The position numbers and the translations under genes are program-made. The notes under the pieces are model-generated. The model searched no databases. It was given only the letters and a program-made list of their open reading frames with translations, and had not been told where the DNA came from. Of a DNA stretch of 64,000 nt, positions 50,891 to 64,000 are shown one piece after another. The stretch is from Pyrrhoderma lamaoense (lineage: Eukaryota; Basidiomycota; Agaricomycetes; Hymenochaetales; Hymenochaetaceae), in assembly GCA_002794735.1 (NCBI GenBank), contig NBAZ01000018.1:248001-312000 (forward strand). The letters run 5' to 3'. How positions within the stretch are numbered: the first letter of the stretch is position 1; each line of letters starts with the position of its first letter.

Positions 50891-53114
50891 ATGGCACCTG
50901 TAGAAACAGAGTTCTACGACTTAGTATGCCAATCTCTTTTAAATCTTTAACTCAGTGTCTTTAATAAAAACTCTTTGAAGTTGGGTGTCCCCACAGATGT
51001 CAACGACACCGATCTCAAGAAGGCTTACCGCAAAGCGGCAATGAAGGTAGCCTGTTATTCAAATTCGTATAGATGTTGTTAATGATTCTCATATCGTAAA
51101 GTATCACCCAGACAAAAATCAGTCCCCTGATGCGGAAGAGAAGTTCAAAGAAATTAGGTGTGCTCGACTACAAGTCTGAGATCTATAGGAGGCACTTTAC
51201 TCATTTTGCCGAATTATTTAAGTCTGGCCTATCAAGTGTTGTCGGATCCGGTGTGTTAACTGAAGCTCACATATATCGAACGCTGTCCCTAATCACTCTT
51301 TTAGAACTTACGAGTAGTCTATGATAAGAATGGTAAATCAATGGTACGTAATGATGTCTTAACCTCAACACATATAATGATGTTAGCATTTGTGGGGGAA
51401 CAGACAGACAAAGAGGGCCCAGGAATTGATGATGCAGCGGGTTTCTTTGCGAACGTTTTCGGTGGAGAGCGGTTTGAAGACTATGTGTGTGATAAAGTTA
51501 TATTTGCATATGTTTTTATTCATTTAATATATCTTACAGATCGGTGAGATCTCACTGATGAAGGAAATGACGAATGTTGCCAGTACGGTTATGACCGAGG
51601 AAGAGAAGGCAGAATTGGATCGCGATATTAAAGCATCGCATGCTCAAGCCAGTGGTAATGCTACCCCAACAGTTGAAGCGCAGGCAGCTACAACAGAAGC
51701 ATCCACTTCTCATAGTCCACCAACCGAAAAACCCGCGCCTACTGGTACTGATGGTGTCTCAGGGCTTTCACCACACCCCGAGGAAACCGGACATTCGCTG
51801 TCCCCGTCTACTTCACCCTCACCTCTAGATTCTCCTAAGTCATCTACTGGTGTAGACGACCTACGGAGGAAGAAAGGGAAACAGAAACTTACTCCTGAGC
51901 AGAGACAGAAACTCGATGAGATCGAGAAAGAACGTCGCAAGGCAATGGAGACTCGTGTGAAGATGCTTACAGAGAAACTCATAGAGCGTATCAGACCATT
52001 TGTTGATGCCCAACATCCAGGTGACCCTAATGATCCCGAAACTATAGCCTTCCAGGAGAAAATGGTTAGAGAAGCGGATGATCTAAAGCTGGAAAGTTTT
52101 GGTGTTGAGGTAAAGGCATCATAATTTATCTTTTCTCATATTCTCATAGAGCTATAAGTTACTGCACACCATAGGTACTGTCTACATGACAAAGGCAACT
52201 TCGTACATGAAGTCACGTAAGTTCCTGGGAATGTAAGTAGAGAAAGTGCTTTGTTATTCAACAGGACCCTTATTTTACTATTATATGACTAGACCTGGTT
52301 TTTTCTCCCGACTGAAGGAGAAGGGAGCTATGGCAAAGGATGCTTGGGGTGTAATCGGAAGCGCGTTAGTAAAGTCCTTTTCTACTAGAAGTATTGAAGC
52401 AAGTTGACATTTTCCCCGCAGTATGGGCGTTCAGCACATCATGCTTGTAATAGTTATATTTCCAACAGTATCTACCATTTCTAATATTTTCATGCTCAGG
52501 AAATGGAAAGATTACAAGCAAGAGGTGAGGTCCCAGAAGAAGAACTCAAGGCTCTTGAGATGGATATGACTGGAAAGGTAACCCTCAACCCAATACATAA
52601 ATCTACTACAAATTCTAAACATATCGTATCAGATAATGTTGGCTTCTTGGAGGGGTACGCGGTTCGAAGTAATGCAAGTGCTTCGTGAGGTCTGTGACAA
52701 AGTTTTGAAGGACCACACAGTCTCGGAAATTGTTCTGATGAACAGAGCTAAGGTAAATGGAACAAATAATCTAATTCTTAAAATAGAATCTTACGATCTC
52801 CTACAGGCTCTCATGATTATGGGACATATTTTCCGGAGTGTAGTTCCTGATGAATCTGCAGAAGAAAGGAGAGAGTTGGAACGGTACGGCTATTCTTTAC
52901 AATTTTTGCTCTTATGGGTCTTAATTTCCGATATTTTTAATTTAGGATGGTAGCGGAGGCAGCTACCGGAAAATCAAAGCACAGCCAACTCCAGGCCCAG
53001 TCTAGGGCCGCTGCTGCTCGCGCCAGGAAAGAAAGTGGTCGCTCTGATAAGGGCTCACACACTCCCAAAAGTAGGCCGACGAGCGAAGTCCGATCGATTC
53101 ATTCAACGAAATGA
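50891..53114 (+). CDS. DnaJ/Hsp40 co-chaperone with DnaJ-X domain (Caj1/Djp1-like)
   Basis: A class of J-protein that stimulates Hsp70 and in yeast (Djp1, Caj1) helps peroxisomal or other import. The J-domain is spread over five small exons: MAPVETEFYDL, LGVPTDVNDTDLKKAYRKAAMK, then YHPDKNQSPDAEEKFKEI with the HPD motif, and a later LRVVYDKNGKSM. A linker of Ser/Thr/Pro residues contains TGTDGVSGLSPHPEETGHSL, followed by a charged coiled-coil-like stretch (KKGKQKLTPEQRQKLDEIEK). The conserved DnaJ-X region reads LLHTIGTVYMTKATSYMKSRKFLG, GFFSRLKEKGAMAKDAWG and FEVMQVLREVCDKVL. The last exon starts MVAEAATGKSKHSQLQAQSR and ends SIHSTK. The frame is intact. A Cys-rich zinc domain is absent, so it is a type III J-protein. 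Confidence 0.88.
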
Positions 53115-53801
53115 AAAGCCATGAATGTCTACAAGAATTATATACCCACATACTTTCCTTCATCTACGATTCGCTCCTTTTTTTGCTTACAATTAATCAT
53201 CCTTATTAATACTAATAACTGTTTATGCTTTTTTCTATGAACTGGTATTTTTCTGATTTGAAACTGTTTATAGGGGGATTTGATTAATGACCAAAAATTA
53301 ATTTTTAAATGTATAGGCAATATAGTTAGAACTAGAAAATACTTGTTACTACGCCTATAACCTGCTCGCTGCTATGGTAGCTTAATTCCTTTTGGTCCCG
53401 AGAGTTTTCAATGCTCCCGGTATTACATGACTTGGAACAACATTAATCTTAGTATTGGACCAACCGACCGTGCTTGTATTTTTATGGGTGTTTCTATGAG
53501 ATTAGCGTTACTTGGATTGGCCATGCTAATCGATATCGCTTATCTTATCATTCCTTATGTGTTAACCACGTAAATTTACAGGTGTCTTGTGCGTCGATCT
53601 TATGCCGTGTACTTATCCTTAAATTTGCTAATTAAATTTAACACCTTTCGATATCCCAAAAGTTATCCCGACTCCTCACGGATTGGTATCTTATCACGAG
53701 TCCCTAGTCACATCCGTTATGGATAACGTCCCAAATTCATCAACTTAAACATCGCTTGTTCTCAACATGAGTCACGACCTAGCTTCTTGCATACAATCAC
53801 C
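53115..53801. other. Intergenic region upstream of the aminotransferase
   Basis: About 0.7 kb between two plus-strand genes. The left part is the DnaJ 3' flank and the right part the aminotransferase promoter and leader, which contains an upstream start codon at 53767. Confidence 0.5.
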
Positions 53802-55583
<1,782 letters not shown>

Positions 55584-55872
55584 TGTAAACATGTGTGTAA
55601 CTAGAAGTTATTGTGGTGTGGATCTTTTCCTATGAAAAATAGACAGAAGTGCATTAGTTACAATACTGCAACGTTGTTTGTTACGGATCTAAAATGGGAT
55701 AATCATAATGAGAAACCTACGATGATTGAATGATTACTAAACCGGTCTTAACCGAGTTGCCTGTAAAGCACTCTTTTGGGTGCGCGGCCCATAATATACC
55801 GCGACAACGACGTCGACGACTAGTGCTTAGATTATCGCTCTTACCAGGTAGGTCGATGGCGGCCTGAGTCTA

Positions 55873-58800
55873 ATGGACTTCGAACGATATCAACAAGCGT
55901 CGAGTTCATCGTCACAAGCGAACGCCGCATCAACTTCAACAAATACTGACCGAGCACCATTGCGCTGTAGTTCCCGACTCAGAGCAGCGAGAGACAAAGA
56001 ACGGGAAGGTATCTCATCAGATCATAGTGCTGTATGTTTCCATCTCTTCTTGGTAACATTGCACTGACTTTGCTATCAACACAACTAAGAAACGCAGCCG
56101 AGACCAGTCGGGCAAAGGTAAGGCCAAAGACGCCCCCTCCGATTCCGCATCTGCTCCCGCCCGCACAAGTAAGAGGTGAGCAATCAATGCGTTGCAGCCT
56201 CTGCTTTGCTTTATATTCTTACTCTGTTTACTGACTCAAATAATATTATGCAGAACTAGACGTATCACTCAACAACCCACGGCACAGTCACTTGTAATCA
56301 ACGAACCAGCTAAAGATCCTAAGGGGAAGAAACGCGCTGCCCAAGAGACAACCTCTGACGACGACCGCCAACTAGGCGCTTCATCTTCAAAGAAACCTCG
56401 ACGGACTAAGAAGGAAACAAACCAGCCGATGCAAAGGAAACCCAAGTGTGTATTGCATCACTTTTATAACTAAATCTATTTCTGATTTTGTGTCTAGGAT
56501 GCCCTCTAAAGGTAAAAACGCAGCTAAGGGGAAAACAGCTCCTTCACCTGGTCCTTCTAGGCTTCTAGACGATGGAGAGCTCATGGACGTTGATTTCGCC
56601 TTAGATTCACATGGAGATGAAGATGAACAGATGGACGATGAACATAATATGGATGAGCATATAGTTAATGAGGAAGAAAAGAGTGATGAAGAAGACTCAG
56701 AAGATGAAGGTGAAAAGGCTGAGGAACAGTCTGGAGAAAACTCAATTGAGCACCGGCGTACAATTGAGGAAACTATGTCATTGTTTGGTTTGGGCGTCTT
56801 GGTGGATATATGAGTCAATTAAACTCTCGATTGCGCACACTTCTAAACGACATCAAACCTTCGGCTGATCCTACATCCCGACTCGTTGCTCTGCAAGAAC
56901 TTAGTGAGATTCTTTCAATCAGCACTGAAGACACTCTTGCTGGTTCTTTCCAGGTTGAAGATTTTGTTCGAGAGCTCGTTCGAATTCTTGGCGGTAATGG
57001 TGGTGAAGCGGCTCAAGACGATGATGAAAATGATGAGGATGCCGCAATAGCCGCAGCTATTGCATTGAGTTCCGGAAATACATATCAAGGTGATGAGAGT
57101 TTAGAAGCCCAGCTTCTTGCTTGTCGCTGTCTTGCCAACTTGATGGAAGCACTCCCTGGTTGTGGTCATACTCTTGTTTATCATGGCGCAATTCCCGTTC
57201 TATGTAGCAAGTTAATAGAAATATCCTATATCGATTTGGCTGAACAAACTCTACTCGTAAGCTACTTCTTGTATTACTGGCTTAATATCACTCATCTACC
57301 TATTATAGACGCTGGAAAAGATTTCAGAAGAATATCCGAGTGCGATCGTGCGAGATGGAGGATTGGCGGCTTTGCTAAACTATCTTGATTTCTTTTCTAT
57401 TGTTGTTCAGCGCACTGCTGTTCAAGCTGCTGCAAATTGCTGCCGCAGCATCTCGCCAGAATATTTCCCCAAACTGAGAGAAGTGTGGCCTATCATTCGT
57501 GGCTGCCTGGGCTATGCCGATCAGAGACTCGTGGACTATGCTGCATTATGTGTTATTAGAGTGATCGATTCCTACCACCGATCTCATGCTGATAAGTTGG
57601 AGGTGCTTGTAGATGCCGAGCTCATCCGTGCAGTTAATGGGCTACTTCTTCCCGCAGGGGGTTCTCCTGTAATTCCTGCCAATACTTGTACCTTGCTTAT
57701 GAAAAGCATGGCTACAGCTGCCCGAGCAAGTCCAACTATAGCTTTGGCTCTACTTCAAGCCGATATTGTGACCACGCTCTACCAACTATTGACTGGCGTT
57801 GCTCCACCTGCTGATAGTGGGTCAGAACAAGGTAATGCTGAATCGGGTCAAGGTTTAGGTGGCGGTATCGCGGATATGACGATCATGCAGAACCTTGCAC
57901 ATCGTCCAAAGGAACAAGTGGAAGAAGCTCTTACCCTTGTCTCTGAACTCATGCCTCCGCTGCCTAAAGGTGAATATATATCCTAATGTTCACGTTATCA
58001 TCGCATATTAACTTCTTCGTAGATGGTACCTTTGATCACAGAGGGTATTCAGAGAAGGCTTTTCATAGAATGATGGCAAAAGCGAAAATCAGATCTGATC
58101 GTGCAGCAGCCCGTGCAGCTTTCAATGTTGTTTCAGGTGGTCAGTCGCCATCTTCGTCACGAGCTCATACTCCGACTGGGGGTCCGTCAACCCCAGCGGA
58201 AGAGGAAAATGGTGCACTTGCCCCTGTTCAAGCGGAAGCTTCTGAGTTACTTCCAGTCCTACCTACACCTATCACAACTGCGAAGGAAGCTCCTGTTGAC
58301 CGCACGGAGTTACTACGCCAACATCAACCGGTTGTCAACCGCTTCATGGGTTTGATTCTCCCAATCCTTGTGGACGTTTACACCGCAAGTGTATCCGTTC
58401 CGATTCGGATCAAATGTCTGGCAGCTATCTTAAAGGTAATCTGCTTCCAGGATGAGAATCAACTCAAGGAGACACTGAAGGTATGTGCTAAGCCGACTGA
58501 TTGAGACATAGTACTAATAAAAATTTTCTCTCAGAACGTACCTATCTCAAGTTTTGCGAGTTCAATATTATCCGCCAAGGACCATCCAAATCTGATGATC
58601 GGAGGCTTGCAAATGGTTGAGTTGTTGTTGATGAAAGTTCCAGACTTCAAAAGCTCTTTCAGAAGAGAGGGCGTTTTGCATGAAATTGAAACTCTTGCGG
58701 CTCGTACGCTTACTCCCCGCATAAAGGAGAAAGAGAAAGTCAAGGAAGAAAATAGAGATCCAGATGTGTTACCACCTCCTGAGCTTGTGGATGGAACAAT

Positions 58801-61800
58801 TCCGATACCTCCCCAATTGCGAATATGTCAAGTAACCGACGACTTATTGATCCAGAGGATACTTATACGTTGCGATCCCGAGTTATTCATTTCAGGTACT
58901 TGCAGAATGACGTTGAATCTGAGGGGGATGCTTCGTTCCTACAACTCCGTCGTATTGTTGATGGGCTTAAACAACCTACAGCTGAAGAGCATCAGTGTCG
59001 TGAAGTCCTTCGCGAACTTGCAAATATTTTCTCTTCCCCCCATACCACTGTTTCAAGCTTTGAATTACTACAGAGTGGACTTGTTGATGCATTACTTGAG
59101 TTTTCCACTACAAGTTCTCCAACTGGTAGGAACTAATTTTTTACATTTACTGATCTTCGTGACTGACCTATCACACTAGTTGATTGCCCTTTAGACAAAA
59201 AGCGATTATTGAGGAACTGATGTATTACAAGGGAAACCCGAAGAAGGCTCCAACTACGACTCCTATGGGTATACTGGTTAAGAAGCTTCATGAAAGCTTA
59301 ACTCGCATGGAGTCATTCGAAGTTACGACGCTTTCACCTGGTATTGAAGGTACGTTCCATCATCTTTATTCTGCATGCAGATATTAATCACTCAAAAATA
59401 TTAGACTCGAAACGTAATTCTCCCTCTCTACTTGCTCGTTCTATACGTTTGCGTCTTGTGCCAGAGGAAGGGACGGATGCACCTCGTCCAGCGTCTAGCA
59501 ACATTATTGTTTCAATACAAGCTATAGCAACCTTCCAAGCCTTGAATGACTATCTAAGGCCGCGATTATCCGGAATATTGTCCACAATGTCCGGTTCAAG
59601 ATTGTCAGGAATGTTATCAGCTCTTGCTGCCGGTCGCCTACCACCAGAGCTTCTTGCTGGAGGTCTCGGATTACCATCTTCGTCCCATTCTCCCCTTCCC
59701 GAACCCGAGTCTACTTCTTCGGAAGATCAAAAGCCTGAACGCCGCCGTAGCCTACGTCTAAGTGCCAAAGCGTCAGCTACTTCTCTGTCAGATAAAACTA
59801 CTGTACAAGCTTCTTCTTCTGCTAATCCACCAGCCTCTACCGCGTCTTCTTCTACTATTTCCGCCCCTCATGTGAGCGAGAAAACGACGTTGAGCGATTT
59901 CCTTGCTCTCAGTCATAATAATCTTGGTGATGACGATGATGATGATATCGCTAACTACATGGATACGGAGGTTGATGCTGAGATAATCGAAGATGCTGAT
60001 GATAGTATTGCTGAGAAGACAGTCAATCTCTCTGTTGCTGATGGTATGTTTCTTTTGCCAGTTATCCAAACTTATCTAACCCTTTCAGATGGCTCAAAAG
60101 TAGAGGCACAGACTCCGGAGGGGACTCGAGTAGCTACTCCAAATCCCAACTCCTCGGGGCAGGTTCATCGTCAGGAACACAATCGAGGCCCTCGTACGCC
60201 GCAGCACTTAAGACTAAGCCCTCGGACTGGTATCTGGAATTCTCCATGGATGGCCACATCTTACCCTTAGACATGACTATTTATGGTGCTATCCATCAAC
60301 ATGAAACTAGAAAGTCTCCGGGTGGTGTAATGCCAACAAATATATGGTCTCGTAATGATTATACTGTGAAATATAGGAAGGTCAATGGCCCTAGACCGGT
60401 ACCTGATGGTAAGTTAATACTGACACAAATAAAAAGCTTATTTATACTAACATTATTTCAATGATAGCTTCTGATTCAGCCGTCCGTGCGAGGTCGCCTG
60501 TTTCAGTCTTAGCATCTCTCCCCGATGATGCTCCTCACTCAAAGATACTGAAACTTTTGCGTGTGATCCACAATCTGAATACTACTATTATCGATGATGA
60601 GATCATTGAAGCTCAAGCCTTGTCGGAAAATGCATTTATAAACAACAAACTGACGGCAAAATTGACCCGACAATTGGAAGAACCGATGATCGTAGCAAGT
60701 TCGATTCTCCCAGACTGGGCTATGGATTTACCTCTTCATTTCCCATTCTTATTCCCTTTTACTACTCGTTTCTCTTTCCTCCAGTCAACCTCATTCGGAT
60801 ATGCTCGACTGATAATGAAGTGGCAGCATCAAAATCGGGCCCAAGAGAGCTCACGCCGGGACGAATCCTTCAATTTACTCGGTCGACTACAGAGGCAAAA
60901 GGTTCGAATTTCGAGGAAGCATGTGCTTGAATCAGCTTTCAAAGTGTTTGAATTGTACGGATCATCTTCATCAATTCTTGAAGTGGAGTACTTTGATGAA
61001 GCAGGAACTGGGCTTGGGCCAACTCTTGAATTCTACTCCATGGTATCCAAAGAATTTGCTAGACGTGACCTAAAAATATGGAGAGATGCTGATTCATCAT
61101 ACCCTGGAAACTATGTTCATCACCCCACCGGTTTGTTCCCAGCGCCTGTCGCCTCTGGTCAAAGTGACGACTTGGAAGAGAAGCGAGCATATGTGTTTAG
61201 AATTATTGGACAATTTGTAGCTAAAGCAATGTTGGATTCTCGTATCATTGATATGACCTTCAACAAGATATTCTTGAGATTGGTACTGGGAATGGAAGTT
61301 CCGTTGACGATAGCTAATTTAAGGGTAAGTATATATTCCATCAAATCAGATGATACAGAATTCTAACGAGTCCTCTAGCATGTCGACCCTACGTTAGCAA
61401 ATTCATTAACAAAAATTCAAGCCTTTGCGGAACAAGCGAATGATAACGGCGTGAAGGTGACTATCGTTTTTGTTGTTATTTCATGCTTTTTTGACTTTAT
61501 TTTCAAGAGCGGATATGGAACTATTGAAGACATGATGCTAGACTTCACATTGCCCGGCTATGATATCGAAACACGAGTAAGTGAAATTATTAAGATTCTT
61601 AAGGGGCCATTTGTAACTCATGACATTACATCACAGCCCGGAGGTAGAGATGTTGCAGTAACTTCAGAAAACGTAGACGATTATATTCGTGAAGTCATTG
61701 ATGCTACAATTGGAAAGGGTATTGAAAAACAAATGAAAGCCTTCCGGGAAGGTTTCTCGAAGGTTTTCCCTGTTACTGATCTTCAAGCATTCTCTGCGGA

Positions 61801-62297
61801 TGAGTTGAGTCTCGTTTTCGGTAGTGCCGACGAGGATTGGGGCATCGAAAGTAAGTAAATAATAATATCTCCTCTGACCACGCTCTTACATTTGCGCAGC
61901 TCTATCCGAAGCTATGAAAGCTGATCACGGTTTTAACGTCGAGAGTCCTGCTATCCGCCACCTCATGGAGATTATGTCTGAATATGATGGACCCTCCCGC
62001 AGGAGTTTCCTTCAATTCATTACTGGTAGTCCTAAGCTACCCATAGGAGGTAAGATCAAATACAGTAGTCCTAAAAACTCAGATGCTTAGATCGCTATAG
62101 GTTTCCGTGGGCTTAACCCTCCTCTCACTGTTGTTCGCAAACCTCATGAAGCTCCATATACGCCCGATGACTATTTACCCAGTGTCATGACTTGCGTGAA
62201 CTATCTGAAATTGCCACAGTATAGTTCAAAAGATGTCATGCGAGAAAAATTGCATACGGCAATGAACGAAGGTGTTGGAAGTTTCCACTTGTCTTGA
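55873..62297 (+). CDS. UFD4: HECT-type E3 ubiquitin ligase, UFD4/TRIP12 family
   Basis: A large ligase of the ubiquitin-fusion degradation pathway that passes ubiquitin from an E2 to a substrate. The N-terminus is Ser/Arg-rich, basic and acidic in turn ([34 protein letters not shown]), probably disordered. An armadillo-like region follows: [47 protein letters not shown] and [20 protein letters not shown]. The middle includes [18 protein letters not shown], as in TRIP12. The HECT domain starts about 60700 ([20 protein letters not shown]) and ends with [20 protein letters not shown], which carries the catalytic Cys, then VGSFHLS. Frame breaks at 56792-56794, 58821-58823, 59187-59192 and 60156-60159 each need one added base; the first two rebuild GRLGGYMSQ and [12 protein letters not shown]. 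Confidence 0.92.
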
Positions 62298-62673
62298 GAT
62301 ATTTCTATAATGTTCCATTCTCGTTTTTCCATTTTCTCTCTCTGCTTTCACTTCTTCTGGAACATTCATCCGGACGGACTGAAACTTCATACATTTTTAC
62401 CTTGCTTTCCATGTTATTTATCCATGTCAATTTGATATTTGTGTAGAGAACATCCATAAGTCATAAACCTGCAATATGTATATAACATCGGTTGTATGTT
62501 AACATGAACCATCGAATATATGTTTAATGTTAAACTAGCGAATAATATAGTGGAGATCAAGCTTGAATCCTATTTCCTATTGCGTGTCGATCAATCACAT
62601 GATTATCAAGCAAGACAGTAAGAGCCAAGAGTACTACAGTTCAGGTATTCGTATTACTATTCTATCTACCACC

Positions 62674-63304
62674 ATGTCGAAACATCATCCTGGTAAGACT
62701 TTTGTTTATGCTTCTCGTAACAAGTTCTGAACTTGGATCCTGTAGACTTAATTATGTGTAGGCGACAACCTGGTATTGGTGAGTTTTTAAGCATGAGTTA
62801 TTCAATAATGGACTAAATGTTGGCTGTAGCCATTGGTCGGCTTTGTGAAAAGTGTGATGGTAAATGGTAAGTAAAAACTCTAATACTGCTCTCTATACCG
62901 CTCCAACTGATCTTATACTTTTTCTCTGAAGCCCGGTGTGTGATTCTTACGTTCGCCCTGAAACACTTGTGCGCATCTGTGATGAATGTAATTTCGGGAC
63001 GTACGGCGGAAGATGTATCATTTGTGGCTCTCCAGGTGCGTATATCAGACCTTATTCTTTGCATAGCCGAACATGATTGATGCTGATATCTTCCTTTAAC
63101 CATTGCGAACAGGAATTTCTGATGCTTACTATTGCGCGGAGTGCACTAGACTTGAAAAGGATAGAGATGGGTGCCCGAAAATTGTGAACTTAGGTGCAAG
63201 CCGGACAGATCTATTCTATGAAAGAAGACGGCTCGGTATGTGAACTGACTATATTTTAAATTTAAACTTACTAATAAGTGGCAAAAGGCTTTTCAAAAGG
63301 GTAG
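62674..63304 (+). CDS. RDS3: Splicing factor PHF5A/Rds3, SF3b subunit
   Basis: A zinc-knuckle subunit of the U2 snRNP SF3b complex that helps bind the branch point. Six small exons give [49 protein letters not shown], then [56 protein letters not shown] and a last exon GFSKG. The Cys pairs of the three zinc sites are present. Compared with human PHF5A the differences are few (CPVC for CVIC, FGTY for YGSY). Tyr36 (DSY), known as a contact for pladienolide-type splicing modulators, is conserved. The last exon follows the intron at about 63236-63288 and ends GFSKG instead of GFKKR. The frame is intact. Such extreme conservation makes this a good reading-quality control for the window. Confidence 0.95.
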
Positions 63305-64000
63305 TCCGAACTTTGCTTTATTCTCATCACTCAGTCACGGTCATGCTAGGATTCACTTCACTTACTTCAACAAAGATACTACCGGACATGAGTGGGATGA
63401 AGATTTTGCTAACGGTGAACTTTGGTAGACTAGTATAATGATGTACTATAATATTCCTCCATCTTCAGATTCTGTTTGAAACTAATCTTTATCTCTAAAC
63501 ATCATGATCTATGCTAAGTTCTCTGATGCGGAAGCAGAAAATATAAGCTATGTTAATGATATCACATTTGCACCCTTAACACAGTCTATAATTTAGTCTC
63601 ATACATTGCTTGCAATATTACTAAATTATTTCCACAGTGATGTCAACTTTGCGCGCAGATATCTGTAGTCTATGTTTTTTTTCTCACGTCCAAGATAGAA
63701 GTGATGGTAGTGACGACCTATTGGAATTATTATTTAGATAGTTTCATACATCAGCGTTACGATGTGGATGCATCTCAAGTCACTGAAAATGTGGTTTTTA
63801 TGGTGGTCAAGAAACAGATGCAGAATTTACGGGAGATTATATGATATGTCCGAGACGCTTTGCAGACGGACCCGGAATCCGCGTCGCGTATTCTTGGCAA
63901 AATATACTTTTTATCCTAGAATTCTCCTTCTCTCAGTAGTCCGAATACGTGTGAAAAGACGGGATTTACCAGGGGAAGGGGGGTTGGGGGTGGAAAGATT
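63305..64000. other. Right flank, no gene recognised
   Basis: About 0.7 kb of AT-rich sequence with no reading frame of note. It holds the 3' flank of the splicing-factor gene. Near the end, GC-rich and then G-rich sequence begins (63860-64000), perhaps the start of another gene's promoter. Confidence 0.45.

Overview
This is nuclear DNA from a filamentous or yeast-like basidiomycete. The genes are broken by many short introns of about 45 to 70 nt with GT..AG ends. The proteins are fungal: single-chain acetyl-CoA carboxylase, Fcy1-type cytosine deaminase, GPI-tailed chitin deacetylase. A seven-helix-like DUF6534 protein and a berberine-bridge-type oxidase suggest Agaricomycotina, probably Agaricomycetes; the species cannot be named. 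Twenty genes are supported, on both strands, with gaps of 0.1 to 2.5 kb. I saw no transposon, rRNA, tRNA or CRISPR array.

Layout. 0.9-1.9 kb: fragmentary C2H2 factor (+). 3.2-5.1 kb: FAD-linked oxidase with a gap in its FAD fold (+). 6.0-7.9 kb: F-box/RCC1 protein (-). 9.2-9.8 kb: cytosine deaminase (+). 10.2-11.8 kb: proteasome ATPase Rpt4 (-). 12.5-16.0 kb: secreted S10 carboxypeptidase (-). 18.5-21.8 kb: Sec1/Munc18 exocytosis protein (-). 22.5-24.2 kb: chitin deacetylase (-). 25.7-26.6 kb: C2H2 factor (-). 27.7-34.9 kb: acetyl-CoA carboxylase (+). 36.1-38.1 kb: xylulokinase-type FGGY kinase (+). 40.3-41.4 kb: Ser-rich protein with a PP1-docking-like motif (-). 41.6-41.8 kb: small membrane protein (+). 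42.0-44.1 kb: carnitine acetyltransferase (+). 44.8-46.8 kb: DUF6534 protein (-). 47.7-49.2 kb: single-pass surface protein (-). 50.9-53.1 kb: DnaJ protein (+). 53.8-55.6 kb: class-III aminotransferase (+). 55.9-62.3 kb: UFD4/TRIP12 HECT ligase (+). 62.7-63.3 kb: splicing factor PHF5A/Rds3 (+).

There is no operon or obvious biosynthetic cluster. Loose themes are acetyl-CoA use (carboxylase, carnitine acetyltransferase), ubiquitin-proteasome (F-box, Rpt4, HECT) and secretion or cell wall (Sec1, chitin deacetylase, carboxypeptidase, surface protein), but these are mostly housekeeping genes scattered by chance.

The most striking signal concerns sequence quality. At least 23 places in eleven genes need exactly one extra base to keep a conserved reading frame. 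All go in the same direction, and nearly all sit in or next to a short homopolymer, mostly G or C. That pattern is best explained by under-called homopolymers in the assembly, not by gene decay. The genes concerned are annotated as intact loci with frame breaks noted. The clearest biological anomaly is the oxidase at 3.2-5.1 kb, which seems to lack about 60 residues including the FAD-linking histidine. No convincing new multi-gene system was found.
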